A program made the position numbers and the translations under genes. A stretch of 64,000 bases of DNA, from assembly GCA_009917455.1 (NCBI GenBank), contig QZDS01000001.1, positions 310,001 to 374,000 of the forward strand, given 5' to 3'. Source of the stretch: a bacterium 1xD8-48 (GTDB lineage Bacteria > Bacillota > Clostridia > Lachnospirales > Lachnospiraceae). Shown in pieces: positions 26,525-34,164 of this stretch (position 1 is the stretch's first letter; every line of letters begins with the position of its first letter). Under the pieces are notes generated by a model. That model saw only the letters and a list, made by a program, of their open reading frames with translations. It ran no database searches and had not been told where the DNA came from.

Positions 26525-26556
26525 GAAGAGACTGTAAAGCAGTATACAGCCTCTTC
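26525..26556. terminator. Stem-loop between converging genes
   Basis: GAAGAGACTGT (26525-26535) pairs with ACAGCCTCTTC (26546-26556), 10 of 11 positions, around AAAGCAGTAT. TTAGTTTG follows on the plus strand. It lies 12 bases after the tail-anchored protein gene and 25 bases from the stop of gtfB, so it can serve both. Confidence 0.55.
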
Positions 26557-26581
26557 TTAGTTTGTGGTCTATTCTTTCGGC

Positions 26582-27934
26582 CTAAATCTCCCAATACTTC
26601 TCCGCATTTTCTGAAAAAGCAGCCTCTTTCTGTCTCCGTAAATGCTCACTTAACACCGCTTCGTCCGCCATAGCCGCCTGTATATCCCCAAGCATCCGCG
26701 ACGCTTCTTCTGACGGATAAATATATTCTTCCGCCACGTAATCCCTGTTATGAGCCGTTTCCTTAAAAGCGAAAATCAGATGATTATGCAAAAATGCTCT
26801 GCGGACGGCAGATACAATCTCTGTCTCATGGTTGATATCAAAGTAATAATCGCATTTTACAAACAATTCGTCAAGAACATCCGCCTTTACTCCCGGATAA
26901 AGGCTTACATTGTCATAATCCTCCATGCTCATAAGCTTCGACGACATTTCCGTGAGGGCCGCGATGTGAAAATGCATCTGCGGAAGTGCTTTTACCAGTT
27001 CTGCGCAATATTCAATCCTGTCGGAATTCGTGCAAATAAGTGCCTCGTTCTTATGCCCGTTTTCTTTTTCAAAGGGATAAATAAATCCCAGCCTGTGTAC
27101 CATATCCCGTCTTGCCCCCAGCGTGCGCAGCTTATCATAAGGCTGCTTTTTCTGCACCATAACCGTCGCGGTACGGGCTGCCTGTCCGTTAAAAATCATC
27201 TGCATATTTCCGGGAATTTCCTTGTTAACACTCTCCTGCCAGAACAGGACATCCCGCTTTGCAGAAGCGCTCAGTTTGTTGGACACAAAAAAAGGCGTTG
27301 ACAGTGAATTAAAGAAAATCCTCTTCTGCTTCAATTCCGCCTTCACAAAAAAGTGAAGGACAAAATCCGCTTTTGTATGGAAAATCCTAACTTCTTTACT
27401 TTCATTTAAAATGATATCGCCGGTTACAAAGTTCTCCACGATAATTTCCCTGCCCTCCGGTGAAAAATAGGTCTTATTCACCCTTTTTCCTTTTTCACTG
27501 AAGATTGTCCGGGCAAAAATAGCGCCATATTGGTTATAATGGTCGCTGAAACGGACGATTCCCCTTTCGTCATACCAGTCCACTATTCTCACCAGACGTT
27601 TATGTTTCGGCTCCGCATAAAAAATCTTTCCTCTTTCCCGACTCATATCCTGTACTTTGCCGTTACTATTATTGCCGCTGATTTCCCAGTAATCCGGCAC
27701 CGTAATCTCATTAAAATATTTCGGTTTTGCATTTTCTCCGGATGCCGACTTAAAATCACCGAGGAAAAATCCATATACCGACATTACCTCATCCGGCTGA
27801 AAACCATCATCCTCAATCACCACCGCCGGAAGATTATATCCTGCAATCTTAAAAGAAGTATGCAGGCTCTGGCTATCTTGCCCATAATTATCAAAAAGTA
27901 AAATAGCATCGCTTACTTTAACAGCTCTTTCCAT
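26582..27934 (-). CDS. gtfB: Accessory Sec glycosylation chaperone GtfB-like
   Basis: The 450-residue product resembles GtfB (Gtf2), the non-catalytic partner of GtfA. GtfA/GtfB adds GlcNAc to Ser/Thr-rich adhesins before export by the accessory Sec system. Supporting text includes AILLFDNYGQDSQSLHTSFKIAGY at the N terminus, the central beta-rich domain (VRIVDWYDERGIVRFSDHYNQYG), and a degenerate GT-B half (ALICTNSDRIEYCAELVKALPQMHFHIAA, YPGVKADVLDELFVKCDYYFDIN). Its start overlaps gtfA by 22 bases. Gene order gtf3, gtfA, gtfB behind secA2 matches streptococcal and lactobacillar loci. It is the last gene before a terminator. Confidence 0.85.
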   Translation of the reverse strand: MERAVKVSDAILLFDNYGQDSQSLHTSFKIAGYNLPAVVIEDDGFQPDEVMSVYGFFLGDFKSASGENAKPKYFNEITVPDYWEISGNNSNGKVQDMSRERGKIFYAEPKHKRLVRIVDWYDERGIVRFSDHYNQYGAIFARTIFSEKGKRVNKTYFSPEGREIIVENFVTGDIILNESKEVRIFHTKADFVLHFFVKAELKQKRIFFNSLSTPFFVSNKLSASAKRDVLFWQESVNKEIPGNMQMIFNGQAARTATVMVQKKQPYDKLRTLGARRDMVHRLGFIYPFEKENGHKNEALICTNSDRIEYCAELVKALPQMHFHIAALTEMSSKLMSMEDYDNVSLYPGVKADVLDELFVKCDYYFDINHETEIVSAVRRAFLHNHLIFAFKETAHNRDYVAEEYIYPSEEASRMLGDIQAAMADEAVLSEHLRRQKEAAFSENAEKYWEI

Positions 27935-29403
27935 TTCTTTTCCACCTCCTCTGTAAGATATTCTCCGGCCTTTTCATAAGAATGTTTATGAAAGGCTTCC
28001 ATATCAGCCTCTGTAAACAGGCGCACAATGCATTCCGTAAGTTTTTGAATCCGCTCCTTTTTCTTCATTTTATCATGTACCGGAATCAGATACCCGTTCT
28101 CACCGTCATCTATAAAATTGGGATTTCCATAACGCACATCAAAACCAATAATAGGCAACCCTGAACCAACCGCTTCCATCAGGGTCAGTCCGAAGCCCTC
28201 GCTGGTAGAGCCTGCAAGATAGGCTTCATAATTCATATATACCTCGTCCATCTTTTGCTGACCGCAAAGATGCACATAGTCGCCGCAGTTCAGCTTTTTA
28301 ATCTGTTCCCTTAATCTTGCTTCCTCCGCCCCTTTTCCGTAAATATCCAGCGAAACGTCGGGAATGCTTTTTCTTGCCGCCGCTACCGCCTCCACAAGCC
28401 AGTCCACATGTTTTTCACTCGCAAGCCGGGATGCCGTAATCATGGAATGCCTTTTCCGGTCTTTCTCCGGCACTTTAAGTTCCTTAAGGCTTCCTACAGG
28501 AATCGTCACGATTTTGGGCTTCTCACCTTTATACTTTTTAAACTGTTCTTTTAGCAGGCGGTTCTGGACATCTGTGGAGGCAATGTAAAATTTTATATGT
28601 CTGTGCTGGGAAAAGGCGTACTCGTAATAATTATTCCAAAGAATGTAATTGTCATCTGTGCTTTCTTCATTGAAGTGGTCTGCATGAATCACAATCCCAA
28701 CTCTGGCTGGAGAAACATTCTTCAAAATACTCTGTCCAATTCCCGTTGTCCTGTCAATAATAACCGTATCCCGCCGCGTAAGATTCAGCCGGGATACCAT
28801 ATATCCTACCAGTTCCTCTCTTGAGCACATCATCCTGTCCGGAAATCGGTACATAACTACATCATTATCCGTAATTTCCTCATAAGCCACTGTTCCATTC
28901 TCATTAAAGAAACGGCGCTGATATAAATGAGCCTTTTTATCAAGAGGAGCATAATATTCAGAATAAATCCGACAATATGTATAATAATCCTTCCGAATCA
29001 GGCATCCATTCGATATCATCTCTACCCTGTGCACACGATTCTTCGAGCCGTTCACCAGATATGCCATATAGTAAATGCCTGTATTGGGAAATAAATATTT
29101 TACCTTATCCGTCTCTTTCGTACTGGTAAAATTCCCGGTTTCGAAAGTTTCCTCCAGCTGCTCTAACGTATATGTAACAGGAGAAATCTGACAGTCCGTA
29201 AAAAAAGTATACAGCCATATAACTTCCGAATCCAAAAATCCGATGTTCTCTGTCATATGTTGAATATTATCCCCCGGAAACATATTTGTAAAAATGAATT
29301 TAGCCTCCTGACCGATATTTCGCAGAACTTCCGCCCTGTAGGCCTGGGCATATTCCACACCGCTGCTAGCCCAACCGATTCCTAAATTGAAATTATAAAC
29401 CAT
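27913..29403 (-). CDS. gtfA: Accessory Sec O-GlcNAc transferase GtfA-like
   Basis: The 496-residue product fits GtfA (Gtf1), the catalytic subunit that transfers GlcNAc to serine-rich-repeat adhesins. It starts MVYNFNLGIGWASSGVEYAQ, has the GtfA-specific beta-meander insert (YYAPLDKKAHLYQRRFFNENG) and a C-terminal GT-B domain with ASRLASEKHVDWLVEA and the GT4 donor motif STSEGFGLTLMEA. ATG 29403 behind GGAGGAAATAGAT is preferred to an ATG ten codons upstream. It ends overlapping gtfB. No serine-rich adhesin gene is in the window, so its substrate must be elsewhere or lost. Confidence 0.9.
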   Translation of the reverse strand: MVYNFNLGIGWASSGVEYAQAYRAEVLRNIGQEAKFIFTNMFPGDNIQHMTENIGFLDSEVIWLYTFFTDCQISPVTYTLEQLEETFETGNFTSTKETDKVKYLFPNTGIYYMAYLVNGSKNRVHRVEMISNGCLIRKDYYTYCRIYSEYYAPLDKKAHLYQRRFFNENGTVAYEEITDNDVVMYRFPDRMMCSREELVGYMVSRLNLTRRDTVIIDRTTGIGQSILKNVSPARVGIVIHADHFNEESTDDNYILWNNYYEYAFSQHRHIKFYIASTDVQNRLLKEQFKKYKGEKPKIVTIPVGSLKELKVPEKDRKRHSMITASRLASEKHVDWLVEAVAAARKSIPDVSLDIYGKGAEEARLREQIKKLNCGDYVHLCGQQKMDEVYMNYEAYLAGSTSEGFGLTLMEAVGSGLPIIGFDVRYGNPNFIDDGENGYLIPVHDKMKKKERIQKLTECIVRLFTEADMEAFHKHSYEKAGEYLTEEVEKKWKELLK

Positions 29404-29443
29404 ATCTATTTCCTCCACATCTACAAAATTCAACTATTTTTCA

Positions 29444-30463
29444 TCATTCGTATAACAATTTGAAAACTGCATCTGTCAGGCACTTTTGAGTAAAATACCC
29501 TTCCCTGATTAAGTCAGAAAACCTGTTCACGTCAGATACCATCTTATTATATTGGCTTTCACTCATATTCACTATCTTACTAACTGCTTCGTCCAGCGAA
29601 TCAACTGTAAATCCTAAATTTTTACGGACAACGGTATCTCTTTCGGCTATATTATTGCTTACAATTACCGGAATTCCCGCCGCCAGATACGCGCTGAATT
29701 TATAATTAGTATTCATTTTGATATATTCTCCAAAATAAGAATCCTCTGTCCAAACAAGCCCAAAACCACCACTTTCCCTAAGTGCTGTCAGGAGCGAAAT
29801 ATCATTTTTGAACCAGCCGAGATAACCGATATTTTTACCTTGTCCCCATTCTTCTTTTTCTGCTGTAACTTTTAACTCAACCTCATCATAATCCCAGTTT
29901 TTTACAAATTCAAATTTGGGTAAATCGGGCTTTCCCGCAAAATTAATTACTCTTCTGAATTTGGGAACTATTGTTTTATCGATTGTAATCGGAAAATCCC
30001 ACATTTTCTGTACTACTGTCTTTTTCACAATCATCCCTTTGGTATATAAAAAGTCTATCATTCTCTGTGAAGATAAAATAATTAAATCCGCCTGGTTAAA
30101 TAAGGAAATATATCGGTTCAAAAGGGAACTATTTTCTTCAAACATCAAAGGAGGTATATCGTGAATAAAAAATATTTTTTTTAGTTCTTTGTAATTTCTT
30201 AAACGTTTAACTAAAGCTTCATCAAATTGAATACCATTCCAAGTCGGAAACTGAAAAATGACAATATCACCATGTCCCACAGACGCTATAATCCCGTCCA
30301 GCCGTGAAGTAAGCATCTCCGGGGAATCAGAAGCTACATTATAATGATAAATTCCTAATTCCTTATAATTAAGTTTTCTTGCAACATCAGTCACCCTGTT
30401 CTGCGCTTTTAAGGCAGTACTTGTAAAACTTTGTCCATAAATATTCGTAATATGTACCTGCAA
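29444..30463 (-). CDS. Gtf3-like glycosyltransferase of the accessory Sec locus
   Basis: The 339-residue product resembles Gtf3, which adds glucose or another sugar to the GlcNAc laid down by GtfA/GtfB. Visible features are VHITNIYGQSFTSTALKAQN, GDIVIFQFPTWNGIQFD, KIFFIHDIPPLMFE, FGLVWTEDSYFGEYIKMNTNYK and FSAYLAAGIPVIVS. The best start is TTG 30463 (reading MQVHITNIYG), eight bases after GGGGAGG; upstream in-frame codons lack a ribosome site. It lies 30 bases after the secA2 3' part and 40 bases before gtfA. Confidence 0.82.
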   Translation of the reverse strand: MQVHITNIYGQSFTSTALKAQNRVTDVARKLNYKELGIYHYNVASDSPEMLTSRLDGIIASVGHGDIVIFQFPTWNGIQFDEALVKRLRNYKELKKIFFIHDIPPLMFEENSSLLNRYISLFNQADLIILSSQRMIDFLYTKGMIVKKTVVQKMWDFPITIDKTIVPKFRRVINFAGKPDLPKFEFVKNWDYDEVELKVTAEKEEWGQGKNIGYLGWFKNDISLLTALRESGGFGLVWTEDSYFGEYIKMNTNYKFSAYLAAGIPVIVSNNIAERDTVVRKNLGFTVDSLDEAVSKIVNMSESQYNKMVSDVNRFSDLIREGYFTQKCLTDAVFKLLYE

Positions 30464-30492
30464 ATTACTTTCCTCCCCTCTCATAATTCTTA

Positions 30493-31080
30493 TCACGGAA
30501 AAAATATATGTAGTTTATTATTTTCATCCATATACACATCGCTCAGCAAAATATTCCTTACCGCATTCTCTTTAACCGTCCTCTCCATCTTGCTGAACGA
30601 TTCAAAAGCATCGACCTGATATTCAAACAACAGATTGCGCTGAGCTGTCGCCCTTCCTGCCACTGCCGCCTGTAATTGCTGTAGATAATCAACCTGCTCC
30701 ACCCATGCGTTATCTACAGCGTTAAGCACCGCTACCCGCATGAACTCATTCATGCTTCCTCTGCTTCCCAGAGATTTTTCCTGCTCCGACAGGCGCTGCT
30801 TCACCTTTTCAAGCAGACGCCACTCTACGGAATCATCATGAACAGACAGCCTGCCATCTGAAATTTCGGCTGCCATATCCGTTATATCCTTATCCAGACG
30901 GTAAGAAATATTATCCAGAACATATCTGTTAAGGGAATTCCCATCGCTGTATGTTCCTGATTCCAGAAAGCGCCTGATATTTTCCTGCGCTATTTCCATA
31001 ATTTTTTCTATCTGAATTTCGCCTCCGTCAAGGAGATGATTTCTTGTGGCATAAATCAGGTCTCTCTGACGTTGTATCAC
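30493..31080 (-). CDS. secA2: SecA2 C-terminal fragment (separated by frameshift)
   Basis: The frame encodes IQRQRDLIYATRNHLLDGG and on to KLHIFFP, the helical wing/scaffold and C terminus of a SecA protein. The zinc-binding tail of housekeeping SecA is absent, as in SecA2. It has no convincing start of its own: the first codon in this reading is an internal GTG. It continues in sense from the 31131-32852 frame if one A is restored in the A run at 31178-31182 (minus strand). Joined, the protein would be about 786 residues, normal for SecA2. Without correction this part is probably not made. Confidence 0.75.
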   Translation of the reverse strand: MIQRQRDLIYATRNHLLDGGEIQIEKIMEIAQENIRRFLESGTYSDGNSLNRYVLDNISYRLDKDITDMAAEISDGRLSVHDDSVEWRLLEKVKQRLSEQEKSLGSRGSMNEFMRVAVLNAVDNAWVEQVDYLQQLQAAVAGRATAQRNLLFEYQVDAFESFSKMERTVKENAVRNILLSDVYMDENNKLHIFFP

Positions 31081-31130
31081 TTTATCATAATTTGTAGCCT
31101 GCTTTCTCGATATTACAGCCGTTTCCTCTC

Positions 31131-32852
31131 CTAAATCCTGCGCCTTGTCGATAATTTTTTCATCCTGCGCCTGCTGATTTTTCTTCTGCCTTCTATGTAT
31201 TTATCAAGTTTCTGCGGCCCGTTGCTTTCTACGACTCCGTCCTGAATCGATACAAAAAATCTGCTTGTTCCCGCATCTCCCTGTCTTCCCGCCCGCCCTC
31301 TCGCCTGACGCTCCAACCTGTTATTTGCCATTCTTCCGATACCGATTACTGCAAGCCCTCCAAGCTCCTCCACCCCTTCTCCCAGCCTAATGTCTGTTCC
31401 CCGTCCCGCCATTGAGGTGGAAACCGTAACCGCATTTCTCTGTCCGGCTTCCTTTATAATCTCCGCTTCCCATGCGGCATTATTGGCATTCAGCACATTG
31501 TGGGGAACCTTTTCCTTCATCAGCCGTTCGGACACAAGTTCTGTCTCTCCTATTGTTGACACAACAATGAGTACCGGACGGCCGGTCCAGTGGATTTCCA
31601 GCGCCGCCCATACCGCAGACTGCAGCTGACTGGCCGCATCCTTAAAATAAATATCCGGCAAATCATTCCGGCGTATCGGACGGTTCGGCGGAATCACCAG
31701 CACTTTTACACCATATACATCCATAAGCTCTTCCGAGGCGTCCGCCAGAGTACCGCTCATTCCTGCCATTTTCGGAAACATCCGAAACAAATTCTGAAAG
31801 GTAATTGCCGCCACAGAACGGCTTTCCTGCGAAGGCCATAAACCTTCCTTCACTTCAATCGCCTGATGCTGTCCTCCCCTCAGCTTTACTCCTGGCAGCA
31901 TCCGCCCCGACCCGTTATCAAGCAAAACCAGTTCTTTCTTGCCTGAAAACATATAATCTTCTCCGTTCTGAAACAATGTGTGAGCCCGAAGAGCCAATAT
32001 CACATGCCGGTTAATCTCGAAAAACTCTTCGCTGTAAAAATTGGCAATCTGGAAAAAGGTTTCCGCATATTGTATCCCCGCGTCAGTCAGCCAGACTTTC
32101 TTATCTTCCTTTTCATAATCCACACCTTCTATCAATGTGGTAACAAAAAAATCCGCCATCTGATATAATCTGGACTGTACTCTGGGCGCCCCCGAAATTA
32201 CAAGCGGGGTCTGGGCAGCGTCTAATAAAACGGAATCCGCTTCATCGATAATCACATAATAAAAGTCCCGTAAAAAACGTTTGTCTGCTGTAGTTACCAG
32301 ATTATTCAGTAAAAAGTCAAATCCAAGAACCCCATGTGTGGTATATACGATATCCGCCGAGTATATTTCCTTCTTCTCTTCGTTTGTAAAGCTCTCTCCA
32401 GTCTTCCGGCAGACGCCTGCCGCCACGGATAATCCCATAAAGCGGTAAACCTGCCCCATTTCCTCTGCATCTCTTAAGGCAAGGTATTCATTCGCCGTTA
32501 CCAGTATTGTACTTTTCCCTGTCAGCGCATTCAGATATAAAGGCATGGTAGCCGCCAGTGTTTTGCCCTCCCCGGTATTCATCTCCGCAAGATATCCCTG
32601 ATGCAGCGCAATCCCGCCTAAAATCTGCACATCATAAGGCATCATTCCAAGAACCCTGTAATCCGCCTCGCATACAGCCGCAAATACCTCCGGTAAAATA
32701 TCATCCAGATTTTCTCCCTGTTCCAGACGTTTTTTAAATTCCACCGTTAAATGAGACAATTTCCTATCTGACAATTCAGCCATCTGTTCTCTGTAGCTCT
32801 TAACCTGCCGGACAACCTTATTCAGTTTTTTTATCTTCCCCGTCCATCTCAT
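31131..32852 (-). CDS. secA2: Accessory Sec translocase ATPase SecA2, N-terminal part (frameshifted)
   Basis: The 573-residue frame covers both nucleotide-binding domains of SecA: MPYDVQILGGIALHQGYLAE, Walker A GEGKT (about 94-98), IDEADSVLLD, the GMSGTL segment and the C-terminal motor motifs STSMAGRGTDIRL and ERQARGRAGRQGDAGTSRF. SecA2 drives export of glycosylated serine-rich adhesins through SecY2. The last 18 or so residues (ISRRRMKKLSTRRRI) are out-of-frame. In the next frame the same bases read NQQAQDEKIIDKAQDLGEE and run into the C-terminal fragment. The start overlaps asp3 by 35 bases. Either a real one-base deletion, a phase-variable tract or a sequencing error explains the split. 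Confidence 0.85.
   Translation of the reverse strand: MRWTGKIKKLNKVVRQVKSYREQMAELSDRKLSHLTVEFKKRLEQGENLDDILPEVFAAVCEADYRVLGMMPYDVQILGGIALHQGYLAEMNTGEGKTLAATMPLYLNALTGKSTILVTANEYLALRDAEEMGQVYRFMGLSVAAGVCRKTGESFTNEEKKEIYSADIVYTTHGVLGFDFLLNNLVTTADKRFLRDFYYVIIDEADSVLLDAAQTPLVISGAPRVQSRLYQMADFFVTTLIEGVDYEKEDKKVWLTDAGIQYAETFFQIANFYSEEFFEINRHVILALRAHTLFQNGEDYMFSGKKELVLLDNGSGRMLPGVKLRGGQHQAIEVKEGLWPSQESRSVAAITFQNLFRMFPKMAGMSGTLADASEELMDVYGVKVLVIPPNRPIRRNDLPDIYFKDAASQLQSAVWAALEIHWTGRPVLIVVSTIGETELVSERLMKEKVPHNVLNANNAAWEAEIIKEAGQRNAVTVSTSMAGRGTDIRLGEGVEELGGLAVIGIGRMANNRLERQARGRAGRQGDAGTSRFFVSIQDGVVESNGPQKLDKYIEGRRKISRRRMKKLSTRRRI
31178..31182 (-). other. Frameshift point in secA2 (five-A run)
   Basis: On the coding strand the bases read GGC AGA AGA AAA ATC AGC. 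With six A instead of five the frame continues AAT CAG CAG GCG CAG GAT and joins the two SecA2 pieces. The run sits just after the conserved ERQARGRAGRQGDAGTSRF block. The context is not a canonical -1 slippery heptamer. Confidence 0.75.
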
Positions 32853-33285
32853 TTACAATTTCCTGAATTACAATAGAATGAAAGTGAAACTGTGTCATTC
32901 CGCCATTGATTAACTGTAGTCTGTAGCTATATGTCTTAAGCGGGCATTGAAAGTCCGTTACCATATCTCTTATAATCAGGCTCCCCGCCTCTGTCTCATA
33001 TCTGTCATAAAATACCAGCCTTGCAAGCCACGCCTCGCCTGCCGGGCAGTCAACATTGATAGTAATCTGATACCGGCTCTCTCCGTCTATCATGGGAAGT
33101 GACGGTTCTATTTTCTGTCTCTGATAATTGGTTTTGGAATACCACTGTTTGATAACCGTACCTGACGGCATCAGTTCATTCTTAAATTCCACGTCGTCCT
33201 TCTTATGGTAGGTTATCTCTGAGCCGTACAGGTAAGTGTCAGAAGAATATTCGTTCCAGTAGATTGTCCACTTTTCCCCTGTCAT
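32818..33285 (-). CDS. asp3: Accessory Sec system protein Asp3
   Basis: The 155-residue product is the size and pattern of Asp3: WNEYSSDTYLYGSEITY near the start, SGTVIKQWYSKTNYQ, and the C-terminal GGMTQFHFHSIVIQE. Asp3 forms a soluble complex with Asp1 and Asp2 that brings the glycosylated adhesin to SecA2. Its start overlaps the end of asp2 (ATGA) and its end overlaps secA2. The gene appears intact although asp2 upstream is truncated, so it now lacks its natural promoter and partners. Confidence 0.85.
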   Translation of the reverse strand: MTGEKWTIYWNEYSSDTYLYGSEITYHKKDDVEFKNELMPSGTVIKQWYSKTNYQRQKIEPSLPMIDGESRYQITINVDCPAGEAWLARLVFYDRYETEAGSLIIRDMVTDFQCPLKTYSYRLQLINGGMTQFHFHSIVIQEIVNEMDGEDKKTE

Positions 33286-33701
33286 ACGCTTTCTTCCCTT
33301 TCGGAAAAATCTTCTTTTAACATCTTTTGAAACTGCCTTGAAAACCAGTTGGCGGTTGCCGTCTGGGAATCTCCATGCCTGCCATGGATTCCCTTTCCAT
33401 ATACCTGCACTCCTGCCGAGTGAAGATGGGAAATCAAAGCGTCATAGACGCCGCTTTCAAAATCATCTTCTATCATATAGGTAATAATAAATTTTGATTT
33501 TCCCCAGTCTGCACAGTCAAATTTATTCCAGAACTTATCATTCAATCCCTCTATGGCATCTTTATCCAGCTCTCCACCCAGATACTTCAATACATCCAGA
33601 GAGGTGGGATACCCTCCGGGACGGGAATATTTTTCATTTGCCGCAACATTCCCGATTCCTGCAAGAGGCTTCATCAATATCAGCGCATGCGGTTTTATAT
33701 T
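33282..33701 (-). pseudogene. asp2: asp2, 3' fragment only
   Basis: The frame NIKPHALILMKPLAGIGN, then SRPGGYPTSLDVLKYLGG, WNKFDCADWGKSKFIITYM and YGKGIHGRHGD, matches the last 135-140 residues of Asp2, a protein normally near 500 residues that O-acetylates the GlcNAc on the adhesin. The 5' part is gone. The frame stays Asp2-like up to about 33701 and then becomes unrelated, exactly where the opposite-strand kinase remnant starts. Any product would need the in-frame TTG/ATG at 33677/33674 and would lack the catalytic domain. Confidence 0.8.
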
Positions 33702-33703
33702 GC

Positions 33704-34030
33704 ATGGACAGCTATATGAGGATCATCAATAATCTCATTCAAAATGTAATCGCTCACAGCCATGCGGACAAAATCAAAATTGTCCTGTCAAAGAAGGAAA
33801 ATAACATGGAGCTGCTGCTGGCGGATAATGGAGTGGGAATTGAGAAAGAAGATTTGAAACACATTTTTGAACGGCTTTATAAGTGTGATAAAGGCCGGTC
33901 TGAAAAAGGCAGCGGTCTTGGTCTTTCTATTGTCCATCAGCTTGTAGAAAAGATGGGTGGAAGCATAACAGTTGAAAGTTTTCCGGGAAAAGGAACTGCA
34001 TTTATGTTGCTTTTTCCTTTGGAGATTTAA
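33704..34030 (+). pseudogene. Histidine kinase remnant (HATPase domain only)
   Basis: The frame from about ATG 33704 encodes only the ATP-binding part of a sensor kinase: N-box RIINNLIQNVIAHS, G1 DNGVGIEKEDLKHIFERLYK, G2 EKGSGLGLSIVHQL and the C-terminal ESFPGKGTAFMLLFPLE. The sensor, membrane and H-box regions are missing, so it cannot signal. It precedes a lantibiotic-immunity-like ABC cassette, the usual place for a NisK/BceS-like kinase. Its 5' truncation coincides with the truncation of asp2, showing a single rearrangement point near 33.70 kb. Confidence 0.8.
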
Positions 34031-34084
34031 GCGCGTTCCCGTCTTTATGGCGGGAGCCTTTGTCATTTTGCCGGATTTCAAATT

Positions 34085-34138
34085 GCAAGGTTAATGCAAG
34101 GTTGTGGCAAGGTTAATGCAAGGTTGGCGTGATAGAAT
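34085..34138 (+). promoter_or_regulatory. Promoter with four GCAAGGTT repeats at exact 11-bp spacing
   Basis: GCAAGGTT occurs at 34085-34092, 34096-34103, 34107-34114 and 34118-34125, one per helical turn. TAGAAT (34133-34138) is a good -10 box, so the last repeats cover the -35 region. Direct repeats with an 11-bp period over the -35 are the usual binding pattern of OmpR/PhoB-family response regulators, such as NisR (TCT-N8-TCT). The start of the ATPase gene is 27 bases downstream of the -10. The cognate regulator is not in the window. Confidence 0.7.
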
Positions 34139-34164
34139 ACCTTACAGAACAGGAGGTTTTGAAT

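Noticed and set aside
31165-31195. Programmed -1 frameshifting in secA2
   Set aside because: The in-frame bases around the A run do not form a canonical X XXY YYZ heptamer, and SecA2 is not known to use frameshifting. Deletion, phase variation or sequencing error is simpler.
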